DNA from: Panicum virgatum
Taxonomy: Eukaryota; Streptophyta; Magnoliopsida; Poales; Poaceae
DNA length: 64,000 nucleotides
Assembly (NCBI RefSeq): GCF_016808335.1
Contig: NC_053141.1
Location: 4,766,711 to 4,830,710 of the forward strand
Reading direction: 5' to 3'
Shown here: positions 44,199 through 55,425 of the stretch, piece after piece
Numbering within the stretch: position 1 is the first letter of the stretch
How the letters are laid out: each line of letters starts with the position of its first letter
Position numbers and translations under genes: made by a program
Notes under the pieces: model-generated
What the model saw: the letters and a program-made list of their open reading frames with translations, nothing else
The model's database searches: none
What the model was told of the DNA's origin: nothing

Positions 44199-47100
44199 AT
44201 GGCTTCCATCTCCGAGATCCCAGAGGTACGTCCCTTTCCTCCATCTGCATCTTTGCCCCCCATTCTTTTTCCGATTCCTTCAGTCGCGTTTCTTATTTCC
44301 GCCTTCATTTTTCAGAATCTTAGGGGTAACGCAATCATCCCACTAGAAAACCAATTCGGCATGGTTTGCTTAGGTCCCAATGGAGATCCAGATCCAACCA
44401 GTATAATTAACCTGGAAACCAGCAGGATCCCTCTTAAGTCCTCCAACATGAACCTAGATTGGACTCCAACCTTCAGATCTTGGCCGAATGTTACTCCCGG
44501 ATGGAGAAATTGGTTCCGCAGAATAGCGAATTCCTAAAGGACCAATTGGGAATATTACGATATTAGACAATGCCTGAACCTATCTTTATCGGAGATGATT
44601 AGGATCGAGCTGATGCACATATCGGCCTCTTACTTCTGGTCTGATGCCCTCAACGCATTCATGTTTAACCATGGACCAATGGCACCAACTCTGATGGATG
44701 TTGTGATGCTCACTGGCCTGAATATTCATGCTGCCGATAGACCTTTTCGTTTGCTAGAAAAAACATCTTTCAAGATTGAAACCAAAAGCATCGGCGGGTG
44801 GAAAGGTGTTGGAAATATGCCCTAGAGGCAATCATAGAGATGATCATATTTCCTTGTATTCATGATTAATGAAGTGTTCCTTGAATATCCATGAAAGGCA
44901 ACTTGTATTGATTGACAATTATGTGAATTGTCTGTGAGACTCTTTACTTGTATGGTTATTCTAAAGTTGTTCCTAGTCGGAGTTCATGTGAGGACACACA
45001 TGGATATTAAACTAGCACATGTATTAGTTGATGACTATGTTTCACAAGTCATGGACATGTAGATGTCAAACTAATAATGTGGGCTCATGTGGGACATGAG
45101 TCTGAACTGACCCAACACGAGATGATGACTTCTCATTACACAATATGTACGCTGTCCTAAGACCTGAGATCGTCATATGTACTCAAGATGTGAACTGACT
45201 TACTTAGGAGCCATCAAACGCTGCACCGTAACAGGGTAGTCATAAAGGTTGCTTTCGGGTCTGTCAAGAAGCATGCTGTGAGACATAGTCGGTCAAGATG
45301 GGATTTGCCCCTCTTTACAAGAGAGAGATATCTCTAGGAACCTCGAGTGATTCGGATCAGGAAATGCATGGCCATGCTGGGGTTAAGAGTTAACCAAGGA
45401 TTCCGAATCACAGGATCGAGAAAGAGTGGTTGGCTTGGAGCTAGACCAAATATCGTGAGGCAAAAGGAACAATATGTATATGATATTGTGGCGGCTCGTC
45501 TGATATGATCTTTGTGTGCGTATAGGAGTTGACATGTCTTGCTAGAGGCCACTGTCTACTATTGGGCCGAGTAAGAGTACTCGGGCTATGTCTATTCGCA
45601 TGTGATCCCATAGGGTCACACACTTAAGGGAAGAAGCCTGATAAGGATGAGATCCGAATTAGACTGGGCCTAGTTGCACTAATGGGCCTTTTCGGCCCAA
45701 AAGGGGGCGCCCAAGGTGGGGCCCAAGGCAGCCCACCTAAGGGGCTATATAAACAGAGGAGAGGGGGGCGCCTAAACCCTAGACCGTTTACTGCACAGTT
45801 GCTGGGTCGTGCTACAGTACCTCCGCTCCTTCGCGCCCAAGCCCTAGGTCACCTTCGCGGATCTAGCAATCCGGATCGCGACGCTTCTTCCCGTACGTGT
45901 AGATACCTTGGAGGTGCCGCATCTACTGCACAAGGACGAGCCGCACGTGAGGAGGTTCTCGCAACTGCACTGCCGGCTTCCATCTACATCGACGTGTGAC
46001 AGAATTTCCGCATCCGCGCGTCTAGTGGTAATCCCGTGATCTATAACTACAGTAATCCTGGTTTATGCGGTAGAAAAAATTTTGTTTTTGCTACCCCATA
46101 TTCCTACAAAAGGATATATCGGCAAGAACATGAAGACTGGATCAGTATCTGTCAGAGAGCATACTGCCTTTCTCAACATGTGGCTTGAGAAATTCATCTT
46201 TTATGGCAAAGCAGTTGGTCCAACAAACAATAATCTCAAGTTGGCAGAAAATCTGGCTACTGGCAATCCTGTCCCTCTCGACAAACATCTTCTGGGGTCA
46301 GTTTACCACCTGCTTCATCAATTATCATCCAGACTCAAAGAACCAGCCGATCACCAACTTGGGAGGCCCCTGGTGGTTTATTCAGTTGTGGCTGCACATG
46401 TATATGCACAAAACTATGACAGTCGAATTGTCAGAGATAGAATTCCCATCAGAAAACTTCTCTGAAGAAGAAGAAACCATCACTCACTGATGCACATCAT
46501 TCGGTGAAGCATCTATCATGATTGCCAATGATCCCAAAACCCTTGGCATTACTGACTTTTTCAAGTCTTTCTATAATGGGTTCCCAGAAATCTCCACTAT
46601 CTGGTTCGCATATCAGGACGAAAAAGTCATGTATGAAAACCCCTTCAAGTTCCAGTTCGACTCATGGAAGACAGATGAAGAAGCCACAAAGATCATGAAG
46701 GAAATAATTTCCCCAAGAATTCTGTCAATTAACTTTACAGCTGGCAGAGATACCCCTAGCTATGAGTTTTATAATCCATTAGTGGCAGCCAGACAATTGG
46801 GATTTGGCCAAGTGCCCCATTTTCCGTTCTTTGCTAGCAAAGTTCAATTTAGAGGAGCCCTTGACAATAGCTCTCTCTCTTACAGTCGGCTGAAAGACCT
46901 GGAGCCTGACGTAGATATGACACTTCTAGCCGATTGGCAGATTGCACCTTTTGCCACTACCCCTTTCATCCAATAGTGGTCTGAATGGCAAGAGCATATC
47001 TTCTGCAAATCAGCCAACTTATACTGCATCGCTCTAGACAACAATTATCAATCAGGTGAGCATGAGGTACAAGCAAAATCAACCTCCACAATGTCTTTTA

Positions 47101-48620
47101 GCACTTCTTGCTTGCAGCTTTTAACTTCTACTCTTTGCAGGATGATGATCGGAATCCTCCAACAATCAGTAGGACTGGGCAGCCGATCAACTACGCTCTG
47201 CCAGCAGATAAGCCAAATATCGGCTACAGTGCTCCAACTCTGACAGATGTGGCCACTGCGAGAAAACGTAAGGTATCTTATACCAAGGTGACAACCCGTA
47301 AGAAAAAGAAATCTCCAGGCCAATCTTCAGTAGTAACAGCACATCAAACAGATGTCCTGGTTGATCTTCCTTCTTCCTCTTCAGAAGGTAAAAACCTGAA
47401 CTCTTACGATTTCACTTTATCTGAATGAGTAATCATATTTTGCTTCACAATTAAGATATTCCTGAACATCCATCTGGAGGGTAAGAAGATCCTCAACGCA
47501 CACCTCCTCCTACATCACCCATCATTCAGGTATGATTCTGTTTACTCATTAAGTATCTAAGTCTTTCCATGATCCTGAATCTAGTATTATTTCCTTTTGT
47601 TTTCATCAGGCACAGCATTCACCCCCAACTCCCAGGAAATCCAGTGCAGAGTCTCCATTGATATAGGTACGAGTTCAGAACTTGCTCATGAACATATTCT
47701 GTATATTTCTGACAATCATCCTTCAGCTTGCCGACCATGCACTATCTGAATTACTTGGCCAGCCAAACACCGCAATCCCGAGCTCTTCATCGCATCACCT
47801 CGTTCCTGTTGGCTCCAATTTAGGAGAAATACACCTGAAGCAGGTAAGCATCCTCCCCTTGGCCAGTTTCATCATCCCTTTGCCTTCATCAGCCATCCTA
47901 ATCACATCTCCCTGTCAGGCACAAGAATCTCCAGACAATAGTCTATTTTCTTTTCAAATTGGAGCCACTCCCCAGAAAGAAGGAGAAGAAGTAACATCGG
48001 CCGATTCAGTTGTATTGTCGGATGAAATCAAGGCCAAACTCCAAGAATCCCTCCAATTCCTAAATCAAGACATCGGCCAACTGATCAAGAATGCACAGCC
48101 GATCCGCACCATTTTAGAAGAACTGGAGGGCAAGCTTCTAGAATCGATCGAAGAGGCGTTAATTCCTGCAGCCTTTATCGAGAGTCATCGTGCATAATTC
48201 AACAAGGCCCAGAAACAACTCGCCGATCGTCTTCAGCAGGAAGAAATCATCAAGCAAAGGGATAACTTCAAAGCTTTAGCAGAATCGGCCATTGGTGAGA
48301 TCAAATCTCTGAATGATACCTAGGCCAGCATTCTGAGAAATAAGGCAGCATTGGAAGCTGAACGGGATCGTCTTCTGCAAGAACTTAATCGGGTAAACCA
48401 AGCAATAGACATCGCAGATCACGATCTTTCTCAGATTCCACCGGCCATTGCCAAACTCGAGGAAGATAAGCAAAAGCATGCTCGTCAAGCATATCACCTT
48501 CACAAGAGTTTGCGGCCGATTTCTGGCTCATCAGTAGATAACAACCAAGTAATTGAAAACATTGATCAAATCCACCTGCGCGCGATAAAAGTAATCCGGG
48601 AAGCTCTAGGATTACTGTAA
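44199..48620 (+). pseudogene. Antisense multi-exon plant-mobile-domain gene inside the Ty3 element
   Basis: ATG 44199 (CGGCAATGGCTTCC). Exon 1 is 44199-44225, donor GAG|GTACG, acceptor TTTTTCAG at 44315. Exon 2 continues in phase 0 with an in-frame TAA at 44535-44537. Then comes a plant mobile domain (PMD, 'aminotransferase-like'): MHISASYFWSDALNAFMFN, PMAPTLMDVVMLTGL, HTAFLNMWLEKFIFYGKAV, PLDKHLLGSVYHLLHQL, and in a shifted frame NLGGPWWFIQLWLHMYMH. The domain is split by a solo LTR (44807-46108). Further exon-like pieces lie at 46518-46976, 47142-47428, 47682-48197 and 48351-48620, the last a charged coiled coil (AERDRLLQELNRVNQAI). The gene runs opposite to gag and converges on the protease ORF with ~230 bp between. 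Stops and a frameshift make it a pseudogene. Confidence 0.75.
44802..46113. mobile_element. Solo copia LTR (Angela/BARE-like)
   Basis: 1,302 bp LTR at 44807-46108, beginning TGTTGGAAATATGCCCTAGA and ending ATATTCCTACA, flanked by AAAGG at 44802-44806 and 46109-46113. The start is that of Angela/BARE-type copia LTRs. It contains TATATAAA at 45746-45753. Its removal with one AAAGG restores the PMD reading frame exactly (tryptophan-lysine-glycine, then tyrosine-isoleucine). No internal region remains. Confidence 0.92.
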
Positions 48621-48854
48621 AAATATCTCGTGTAATCTTCAGAATCGGCAGACAACTTAATCTCAACCCAGAAACTTGTCTTTATGATTTATTGCTCCAA
48701 GGGCGACTCATATCGTGTCGGCCATGTTACAACCGATGCATCTGACTTGCAAATCGGCTTTCACCTATTTTTTGCACTAAAGGCAATACTTCCTAGTATT
48801 GGCTATAATTTACAAAATCCAGCCGATACTACAATCGGCCATACCCTTTTTTGA

Positions 48855-49673
48855 TCAAGACTCATCCGAAGAATCTCCTGACTTCACCGATGTGACTTCA
48901 TAATCATCCATCCGAAAGAAATACTTCTCCCATACTTGACCAGAAAGACAATTCATCCGATCATAACTAACTATATGGGCTTCAGCCGATGCCACGCTGA
49001 ATGACGAATCGGCCGATACTAATTCAACAGTATCGTCAACCCACGAAATCAAGCATTGATGTATAGTAGATGGAATGCAACAATTGGCATGTATCCAGTC
49101 CCGACCCAGCAGTAAACTATATGAACCTTTGCCATTAATAACGAAGAAAGTAGTGGGAAGGGTCTTACTGCCAATTGTGAGATCGACGCAAAATGCCCCT
49201 AAAGCAGGAGATACGACTCCTTCGAAATCCTTAAGCATCATATCAGTCTTCGTCAGATCATCCTGATTCTTCCCAAGCTTGCGCAACATAACATAGGGTA
49301 TTATATTCACGGCTGCAGCTCCATCAACCAACATCTTCGTAACAGGCTTGCCATCAACGAATCCTTTCAGGAACAGTGCCTTAAGATGCTGCCTATTATC
49401 ATCTTCTGGCTTCTCAAATGTTGCTAGCAATGGTTCCAAATTTAACTGTGCCATGGCTTCCTCTAATTCTGGTTCATGATCTTCATCATCTAGCACCATA
49501 AACTCTTTCGGCATTATGAAAACCATATTAATTGGCGCAGCCGATGATCCTAGAATTTTGATCACTATCGGCTCTGGGTTTAGCACGCCAAACTTGTGAC
49601 CTGATCCCTTTCTTGTGCAGATTCTGTTCTTGTTCTTCCTCAATAATTTCCAGCTGGCGTAACCTCCTAACAC
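48855..49673 (-). pseudogene. Protease region of the minus-strand Ty3 element
   Basis: About 272 codons. KPVTKMLVDGAAAVNIIPYV is the active-site region (D-G-A, against D-G-G in the related element) and YSLLLGRDWIHANCCIPS follows, as in retroviral-type aspartic proteases of this lineage. It ends at 48855. No RT follows, the next thing on this strand being the reverse of the antisense gene. Confidence 0.85.
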
Positions 49674-50384
49674 GTCGCTTCTGAAACCTGGTCAAACCTC
49701 CTGGACACCATTGGGATTGATCCATATGATCGGGCTCACGTTCTAGATCTTTCAACATTGGCTGATCATCTTGCACTCTGTGATCGGCCATTTGTTCTAG
49801 CCGATCGTGTGCCGGCACTCTTCTTCCAGTAGAATCACGTAGCATGGTCCTGCCCCTCAGTCGATCTTGCACCGATACCTTTTTTTCCTAGCCGATCATG
49901 CACAGGAGTGCGCTCACGCCAATAGGGCTCATGACGTGACCTTTCATATGATCGGCTGCGTTGACCATTGCATTCGGGACAATCATATGCCGATGGCAAT
50001 GTCAACCCTTCTTCCCAGTAGTATACAAAGAAAGGACACCTCCAATGATCTTGCTCGCGTCGCTCTTCTTCTTCTCTACGCTGCCGCCTTTCACGATCAC
50101 GCTGAAACTTATTCAACAGCATTTGACGACGTTACACGTCTACGTGGTGCCGATGAACGTTCAGCATCCCTCATCGGACACTTTCCTTTGACCTCATCGG
50201 CCGCTATCTGCGCTTTTGGATCAACAGCTCCAGATTTCTTGGCCAATGATGACGTCAGAATCTTAGCTTGAGAAGAACTTTCATCTCTGGCCACATCAAC
50301 CATGTTCATGGCGAAAGGATGTCCGTCGATCTTCATCGTCTTTTTGGGAGCTTCAAACTTCAATCTCCCTTGTTCGAAAGCCAT
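49528..50384 (-). pseudogene. Gag-protease linker, broken
   Basis: Basic, low-complexity pieces in three frames (for example RDRERRQRREEEERREQDHW; MDQSQWCPGGLTRFQKRRVR) match the linker of the related element, whose WCPSGLTHTQKRK is clearly the same motif. Frame changes near 50110 and 49850. Confidence 0.7.
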
Positions 50385-50396
50385 ATGAATCTGCTG

Positions 50397-51356
50397 TCAG
50401 AAGACCTTGCACTCATTTGTATCATGCGATGTGGCGTTGTGCCACTTGCAGTACTTTATATTCTTCAGCTCGTCCTCCGATGGAATCTTGTGATATGGCT
50501 TCAACTTGATCAATCCTTCCGACAATAACAAGTCAAAGATCTTGTCAGCTTTGGTGATGTCAAACCCATACGACTCAGGCTCTTTCTTTCCAAACAGACA
50601 CGTCACCGGCTTCTTGCTGTTCTGTATCCACTTAGCTGATGCGACCGTTTCTTGCTCCTCTTCAGACTCATCATTAGCAGAATATTCCACATAGTTGATC
50701 TTCTTCTGAAAAGGCTTCTTGGACTCGTAGGATCGAGTCTCTCCTGTCATCCGACTCGTGATCTGGCTAATGCTTTCAAACTCCTGCGATGCATATTTAT
50801 CTTTAATATGCGGCAAGAGTCCATTAAATGCTGCATCGGCCAACTGCTGATCGGACAGAATCAAACTGTAACATTGGTTCTTGACATCTCTGAATCTTTG
50901 GATAAAAGTAGCAACCGATTCATTGTTTCTTTGTCTCAAGCCGGTCAAATTGGTCAACTTTAACTCAGTAATCCCAGAGAAGAAGAACTGATGAAATTGT
51001 CTCTCTAGATTGGCCCAATATAATATGGAGTTTGCTGGCACAGTGGTGAACCAATCAAAGGCCGATCCAGACAAAGACAAGGAGAACAAACGGACTCTGA
51101 GTGCATCCTGGTTGCCCGCTTCTCCCAACTGTGGAAGGAACCTATTAACATGTTCCATCATAGAAACTTCTCCCTGCCCTGAGAACTTCGTGAAGTCAGG
51201 CATCTTGTACTTGTATGGGAGAGGAATATGATCATAAGCCGGAGGATATGGAGTCTTGTACATAACGGATTGTTGTTTTGGCCTCAAACCAAACTGCTCC
51301 CTCATCACTTCAGCTATCTTTGTGCTCCAATCAACTTGCGGCTCAACTATTGGCAT
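50397..51356 (-). pseudogene. Gag capsid core of the minus-strand Ty3 element
   Basis: 319 codons, with PDFTKFSGQGEVSMMEHVNR, LGEAGNQDALRVRLFSLSL and WANLERQFHQFFFSG matching the capsid core of the element at 23785. The C-x2-H-x4-H-x4-C motif lies at 50408-50449. A TGA follows it, after which the same frame continues. Confidence 0.88.
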
Positions 51357-51459
51357 TTGCCGAGGGGAAACCCACTTGCTGCGTTGGTCATCATTGCAAG
51401 TTGCTGAGCTATATGGTTCATCGGCTGTCCAGCCGATTGCATCTGTTGTGCTTGCTGGG

Positions 51460-52318
51460 CTATCCGATTAGGTGTCTGCTGAGCCATCGTCGGCTATGTA
51501 GCTGATGGGTTAGCCAATTGTTGACCAGTAATATCCATGTACGGCACATTGACACACCGTATCTGTCCAGTTGCTTGATTGTGGAATACCCAGTTGATTC
51601 CCTTTTGATGCGGAGATTGCGATAATAACACTTCTGAAGGAGACTGGGGTTGGAGCAGGATAGCAAGACGCTGCTGTGGGGTCATCGGCGGCGGCGCCGA
51701 TGCATTAACTTGTGCCATCTATTGTGGACTCCATGCGCCTTGTGCATTCAGCTGTGTTGGCAATGCATCCTGCTGTGCACCCATCGGCTGTATGGCCGAT
51801 GGATCAGGCTGAGAGGCTATCGGCTGAGAAGCCGATGCATTAAACTGCATCTTGGGTGGCGTAGAAAAGAAATCCGGATGCATACGATACCCAGTAGCAG
51901 GATCCCAACCTTTAGGAAATACGGATACAGATACACCTTGCACAGTTGTAGCAATCGGCGGCGTGGTTGAGTAGATAGGATCTGTCGTACCCGCCGATGT
52001 TGCAGTAGTCATCTGAGGTGGAGTTTGACTGTAGCTTGTTCCTGCCTGGCTATTTTGAGCCGACAGGGCTGCTGCCATAGACACCTCGAAGGGAGTATAT
52101 TGCATCTGATCTGGTTGTATATAGCAAGGACCCATGCACCCTGGTAACGTGCATTCAGCAAAAGTCTTGACCACTGCATTGTGCACCGTGTTGCCCATGA
52201 CTGTTGCACTCTTGATGAAGGCTTGTGCCACATCCTGGCCAACTGCATCTATCATCTTGCTTTCACGTTGAGCCTCTGTCAATGGCTGGAAAGATGGAAG
52301 ATCAAACTTCTTGATCAC
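51460..52318 (-). pseudogene. Gag N-terminal region of the minus-strand Ty3 element
   Basis: Starts near MIKKFDLPSFQPLTEAQRES (52318). Gln/Pro/Ala-rich with SQPIASQPDPSAIQPMGAQQ. A TAG at 51719-51721 interrupts the frame, which continues as MAQVNASAPPPMTPQQRLAI. The true start may be further upstream, nearer the PBS. Confidence 0.65.
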
Positions 52319-52490
52319 CTCACCAGATTTGTTGACGCTGTATGATTTGAGGCATTCATGCTTGAATCTCTCTACCAGTTCTTCATATTCCTTCTTTTGT
52401 TCTTCTTTGAGCTTATCTTCAGGAACAGGAATCTGGTTTTCTTAACTAACTGCAGATTTATCAGTAAGTTCCACCATGTTGAAGCTTTTC

Positions 52491-52510
52491 GGGTTCCACC
52501 GGGCATGCCA
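52491..52510 (-). promoter_or_regulatory. Primer binding site (minus strand)
   Basis: On the minus strand reads TGGCATGCCCGGTGGAAC, 7 bp after the end of the 5' LTR. It begins TGG as expected; the tRNA is not assigned. Confidence 0.6.
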
Positions 52511-52517
52511 AAAGATG

Positions 52518-53636
52518 TGTTCACGCAAAAATCAACACACTGGAATCTGAGGGCAAGTGTTCGCCAAGCACGGAAAAGTCAACCAAGCGTGCCAGTCAAT
52601 TTGACCTGAAATTGACAAGAGAGAAAACAAAGTCAAATTCGAGAGCGTATCAGATGGGAATCCGAATATCTCTCAGATGGGCGTATCAGCAAGCTTTGCC
52701 GATACTATAGACGCCAAAAAGATATTAAATGCAAGCGCGCAATAAACGAGCGTATTGGCAAGATCAGCCGATACACTAAACGACAAAATCGGCTTTGAAC
52801 AGCCGATCGTGTATGTATGGCAAGATCTAAACTACGAATGTGTAGCTCAGATGATGTGAAGCTAAAAACATATCTAAACCGGCTTTTGAGATAACAAAAG
52901 TGTTACCCCAAAAATTAAAGCCGATCTAATATGTTTTTAGATATGATAATGGCCAAAAAGCATAGAAAACCTACAAATCTAGCCGATATCGATAATTGGT
53001 GAATAAATCTAGACGAGACGACAGCGATATGCCCAGAAGTCAAAGCCTAGATAAACTCGATAACTTTTGAATAGATTTGAACGAAGCCACAACGATGCGC
53101 CCGGTAGCTAAAGCTTAAATATACTCAGTAAAACGAAGACTCACCAGCAAATCAAGTCGCTCGAATGTGAGGCGTCCTTGATCAACTTGAAAGAACTCGT
53201 CGAAAAAAGAAGAGAAAAGGCGAAGTCGCCGAAAAAGTGCAAAGAAATTGTAAAGTTTGTTGTATTGGATGTGTATCAAATTTTTCCGGTCCCTTACAAC
53301 TGATATATATAGCCTAGCGCTATCAAATCCTAGCCGATTACGGCAAATATTACTTGACTTAAAAGAAAAAACTATCTAAAGATAAACCACTTTAAATACT
53401 ACAACCGAATCATCAAAATTCTCGTAGAGTCTGGATCCTCTCCTCCTCCCTTGACTTCATCGGCAACTCTCCATCGGCCGGATACCAGTGCTAGCGGATC
53501 AGCATATTCTTCTGGCCCATCGGACGGACTCCATCGGCCGATTCCAACACTGTGCAACTTTTTGTTTCTTCTAAATCGGCCACCTCCTCTTCACAAAAAT
53601 CACCTTCCTTGACACGTGTCGAAAACAGTGTCAACA
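52518..53636 (-). repeat. 5' LTR (right) of the minus-strand Ty3 element
   Basis: 1,119 bp. Begins TGTTCACG on the plus strand, where the other LTR has TGTTGACG. TATA-type run at ~53302-53310. Confidence 0.9.
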
Positions 53637-53641
53637 CCGTT

Positions 53642-54292
53642 ATACAGTCTGTCAAAATACTCTTACTATCGAAGTCTGATTTCATCCTCCTTCACCAAGA
53701 GCTGATCCATATCGTCCTTAATGCACTTAACCTAGCTGAAGTCCCTCGTCTTTCTCTCACGCACCCTCGCCATCCTATAGATGTCCTTCTCTCCTTCCTT
53801 TGTATTCAGTCGTTGGTACATATCCTCATAAGCCCGACCCTTCGCCTCACTCACAGCTTGCTTTGCGATCTTCTTTGCCACCTTGTACTTCTCTATATTA
53901 TCTGCACTCCTATCAAGAAACAAACACTTATAACACTCTTTCTTCTCCTTAATAGCCCTCTGGACATCCTCGTTCCACTACAACATGTCTTTAGTTTTGC
54001 ACCCACCCCCTCTGGTCATCCCAAAAACTTCCGAATGCAGGTCGCCATCTTCTCCCACTTGTAGTTTGTGTCGCCCTCTTCATTCCAAGAGCCCTCCACA
54101 ATAACTCATCCCTTGAATACCTTGGCCATCTCCCCTTTTAGCTTCCACCACTTCGTTCTTGCGATCTTAGCTTGTTTAGACCTACGGGCACGCATCTGAA
54201 AACGAAAGTCGGCCACCAGCAGCTTATGTTGGGAAACTACACACTCTCTGGGTATCACCTTACAATCGAACCATGCTCGTTTATCCTCTCTT
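53642..54292 (-). pseudogene. LINE region upstream of RT
   Basis: On the minus strand reads as the segment between endonuclease and RT of plant RTE LINEs: QAKIARTKWWKLKGEMAKVF, then SADNIEKYKVAKKIAKQAVS, KAYEDMYQRLNTKEGEKDIY-type sequence and RERKTRD. Several stops. The endonuclease is missing, so the copy was 5' truncated on insertion. Confidence 0.85.
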
Positions 54293-54308
54293 CATGTCAT
54301 ATAACAAC

Positions 54309-55153
54309 CACTACTACAAGAAACATTAACCGAGGCGGGCAAAAACACTTAACCAAAAACGCTTAACCAAGGCGTTTTTGGTAACCGCCTCGGAAACAAC
54401 ACCACGATAAATACACTATTTTTCGAGGCGGTTGCTTGCCCACCTCGATTAATGAAATAAAAAAATAGAAAGCTTGTGGACGGGCCCGCCGAGCCCATCC
54501 ACGAGGAGGCGGCCGCCGCAGCGACTCCACCGCCGGGGAAGGCCAGATCCGGGGCGCCGCTGCCGGATCCGGCCCCGCAGCAGCCAGATCCACCGGGAGG
54601 CAGCGCCGCGAAGGGGGCCGCTGGGACCGGGAGGGAACGCTGGGAGGGAGGTCGGGGAGGGGGCCGCCGCGCCGCCATCTGCCGTCCCCGCACCGCCGGA
54701 TCCTCCATCCCCACGCCGCCGCCCACCGTCCGCAGGAGGAAGGTCGGGGAGGGGGCCGCCGTCTACCATCCCCGCGTCGCCGCCCACCATCAGCGGGCCG
54801 CGGGCCGCTAGGCCGCCAAACGCGCCGCCACCGGTGGCGAGGAGGAGGAGACGGGAGAGTAGGGGTGCGGCGGCTGTGGAGAGGATGAGGGAGAGGGAGA
54901 GTGAAAAAATTGACTATATATATACAACTGGGCTTTTTGTGCTAGCGGGCTGGGCCTATTTTACCGAGGCGGTTGAGTTATACTGTCCGCATCGATTAAT
55001 AGACATTAACCATGGCGGTCAATTTAATATTGCCTGCCTCGGTTAATCGATTTTACGAGGCGGTTAACTGGGCATTAACCGAGGTGGTTAAAAATCATGC
55101 CCGCCTCTGAGGTCATTTTTAAAGGTTGCGGTTAATCAGATTTTGTAGTAGTG
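54309..55153. mobile_element. Non-autonomous CACTA element, 845 bp
   Basis: Ends CACTACTACAAGAAA and TTTTGTAGTAGTG. Subterminal units are variants of TTAACCGAGGCGG and CCGCCTCGG. The flanks AAC (54306-54308) and AGC (55154-55156) are an imperfect target duplication. A GC-rich low-complexity block fills 54474-54900; no transposase. Its first bases overlap the right copy of the LINE target duplication. Confidence 0.82.
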
Positions 55154-55399
55154 AGCCAAACAATGAAACCGTGTCAAGGTACTCAAATTCTGGTCTGCAC
55201 CTCAGAAGGATACTAATCAAGCCCAACTCAAAGCATACCAAAATCTCAGCCCAACACCAAGTTTATTGGCTCAGCCTGGAAGAACTGAAGGCGCGAGACG
55301 TGTTCCTGTCGTCTATCTCCTATCTTAAGCTCATCTGCTTTAACAAGGAAGAACATAACATTGTAGTAGGTATAGACATTGGCCGGCTTGCCGAAGAAA

Positions 55400-55425
55400 C
55401 TAGAAAGGACTCGCGGCGTTGCCGC
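55400..55425 (-). mobile_element. Helitron 3' terminus
   Basis: On the minus strand, the hairpin GCGGCAACGCCGC (55413-55425) is followed after about nine bases by CTAG (55400-55403) and then T, the canonical Helitron end (hairpin, CTRR, insertion before T). The RPA-like gene on the same strand lies ~0.9 kb upstream of this end, where plant Helitrons often carry RPA genes. The 5' end and Rep/helicase are not in the window. Confidence 0.65.

Larger units (their letters stand above)
42786..53636 (-). mobile_element. Ty3/gypsy element with gag-protease and an antisense gene, no RT
   Basis: 10,851 bp, LTRs 42786-43917 and 52518-53636 (TGTTGACG...GTGTCAACA), target duplication CCGTT at 42781-42785 and 53637-53641. 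The orientation is minus: PBS-like sequence inside the right LTR, PPT (revcomp of TGCCCCCTAGTTT) inside the left LTR. Gag and protease are related to the Tat-type element at 23785. No RT, RNase H or integrase is present on either strand. A plus-strand gene with introns fills 44199-48620. The first ~320 bases of the LTRs differ at about 18 positions (5-6%), so it is older than the 23785 element. Confidence 0.9.
41146..54310 (-). mobile_element. RTE-type LINE, 5' truncated, split by a Ty3 element
   Basis: Target duplication CATGTCATATAACAACC(A) lies at 41146-41163 and 54293-54310. Read on the minus strand the LINE starts inside the region before RT (54292, no endonuclease), is interrupted at 53641/42781 by the LTR element with TSD CCGTT, and ends at ~41164. 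The 3' tail is a short run of GTTGAT units, as in RTE elements, instead of poly(A). Across the insertion the reading frame resumes after removing one CCGTT copy. Confidence 0.9.

Noticed and set aside
54349..55046. Overlapping 110-190 codon frames in the 54 kb CACTA element
   Set aside because: They cross CACTA termini and consist of Pro/Arg/Gly runs from GC-rich DNA.
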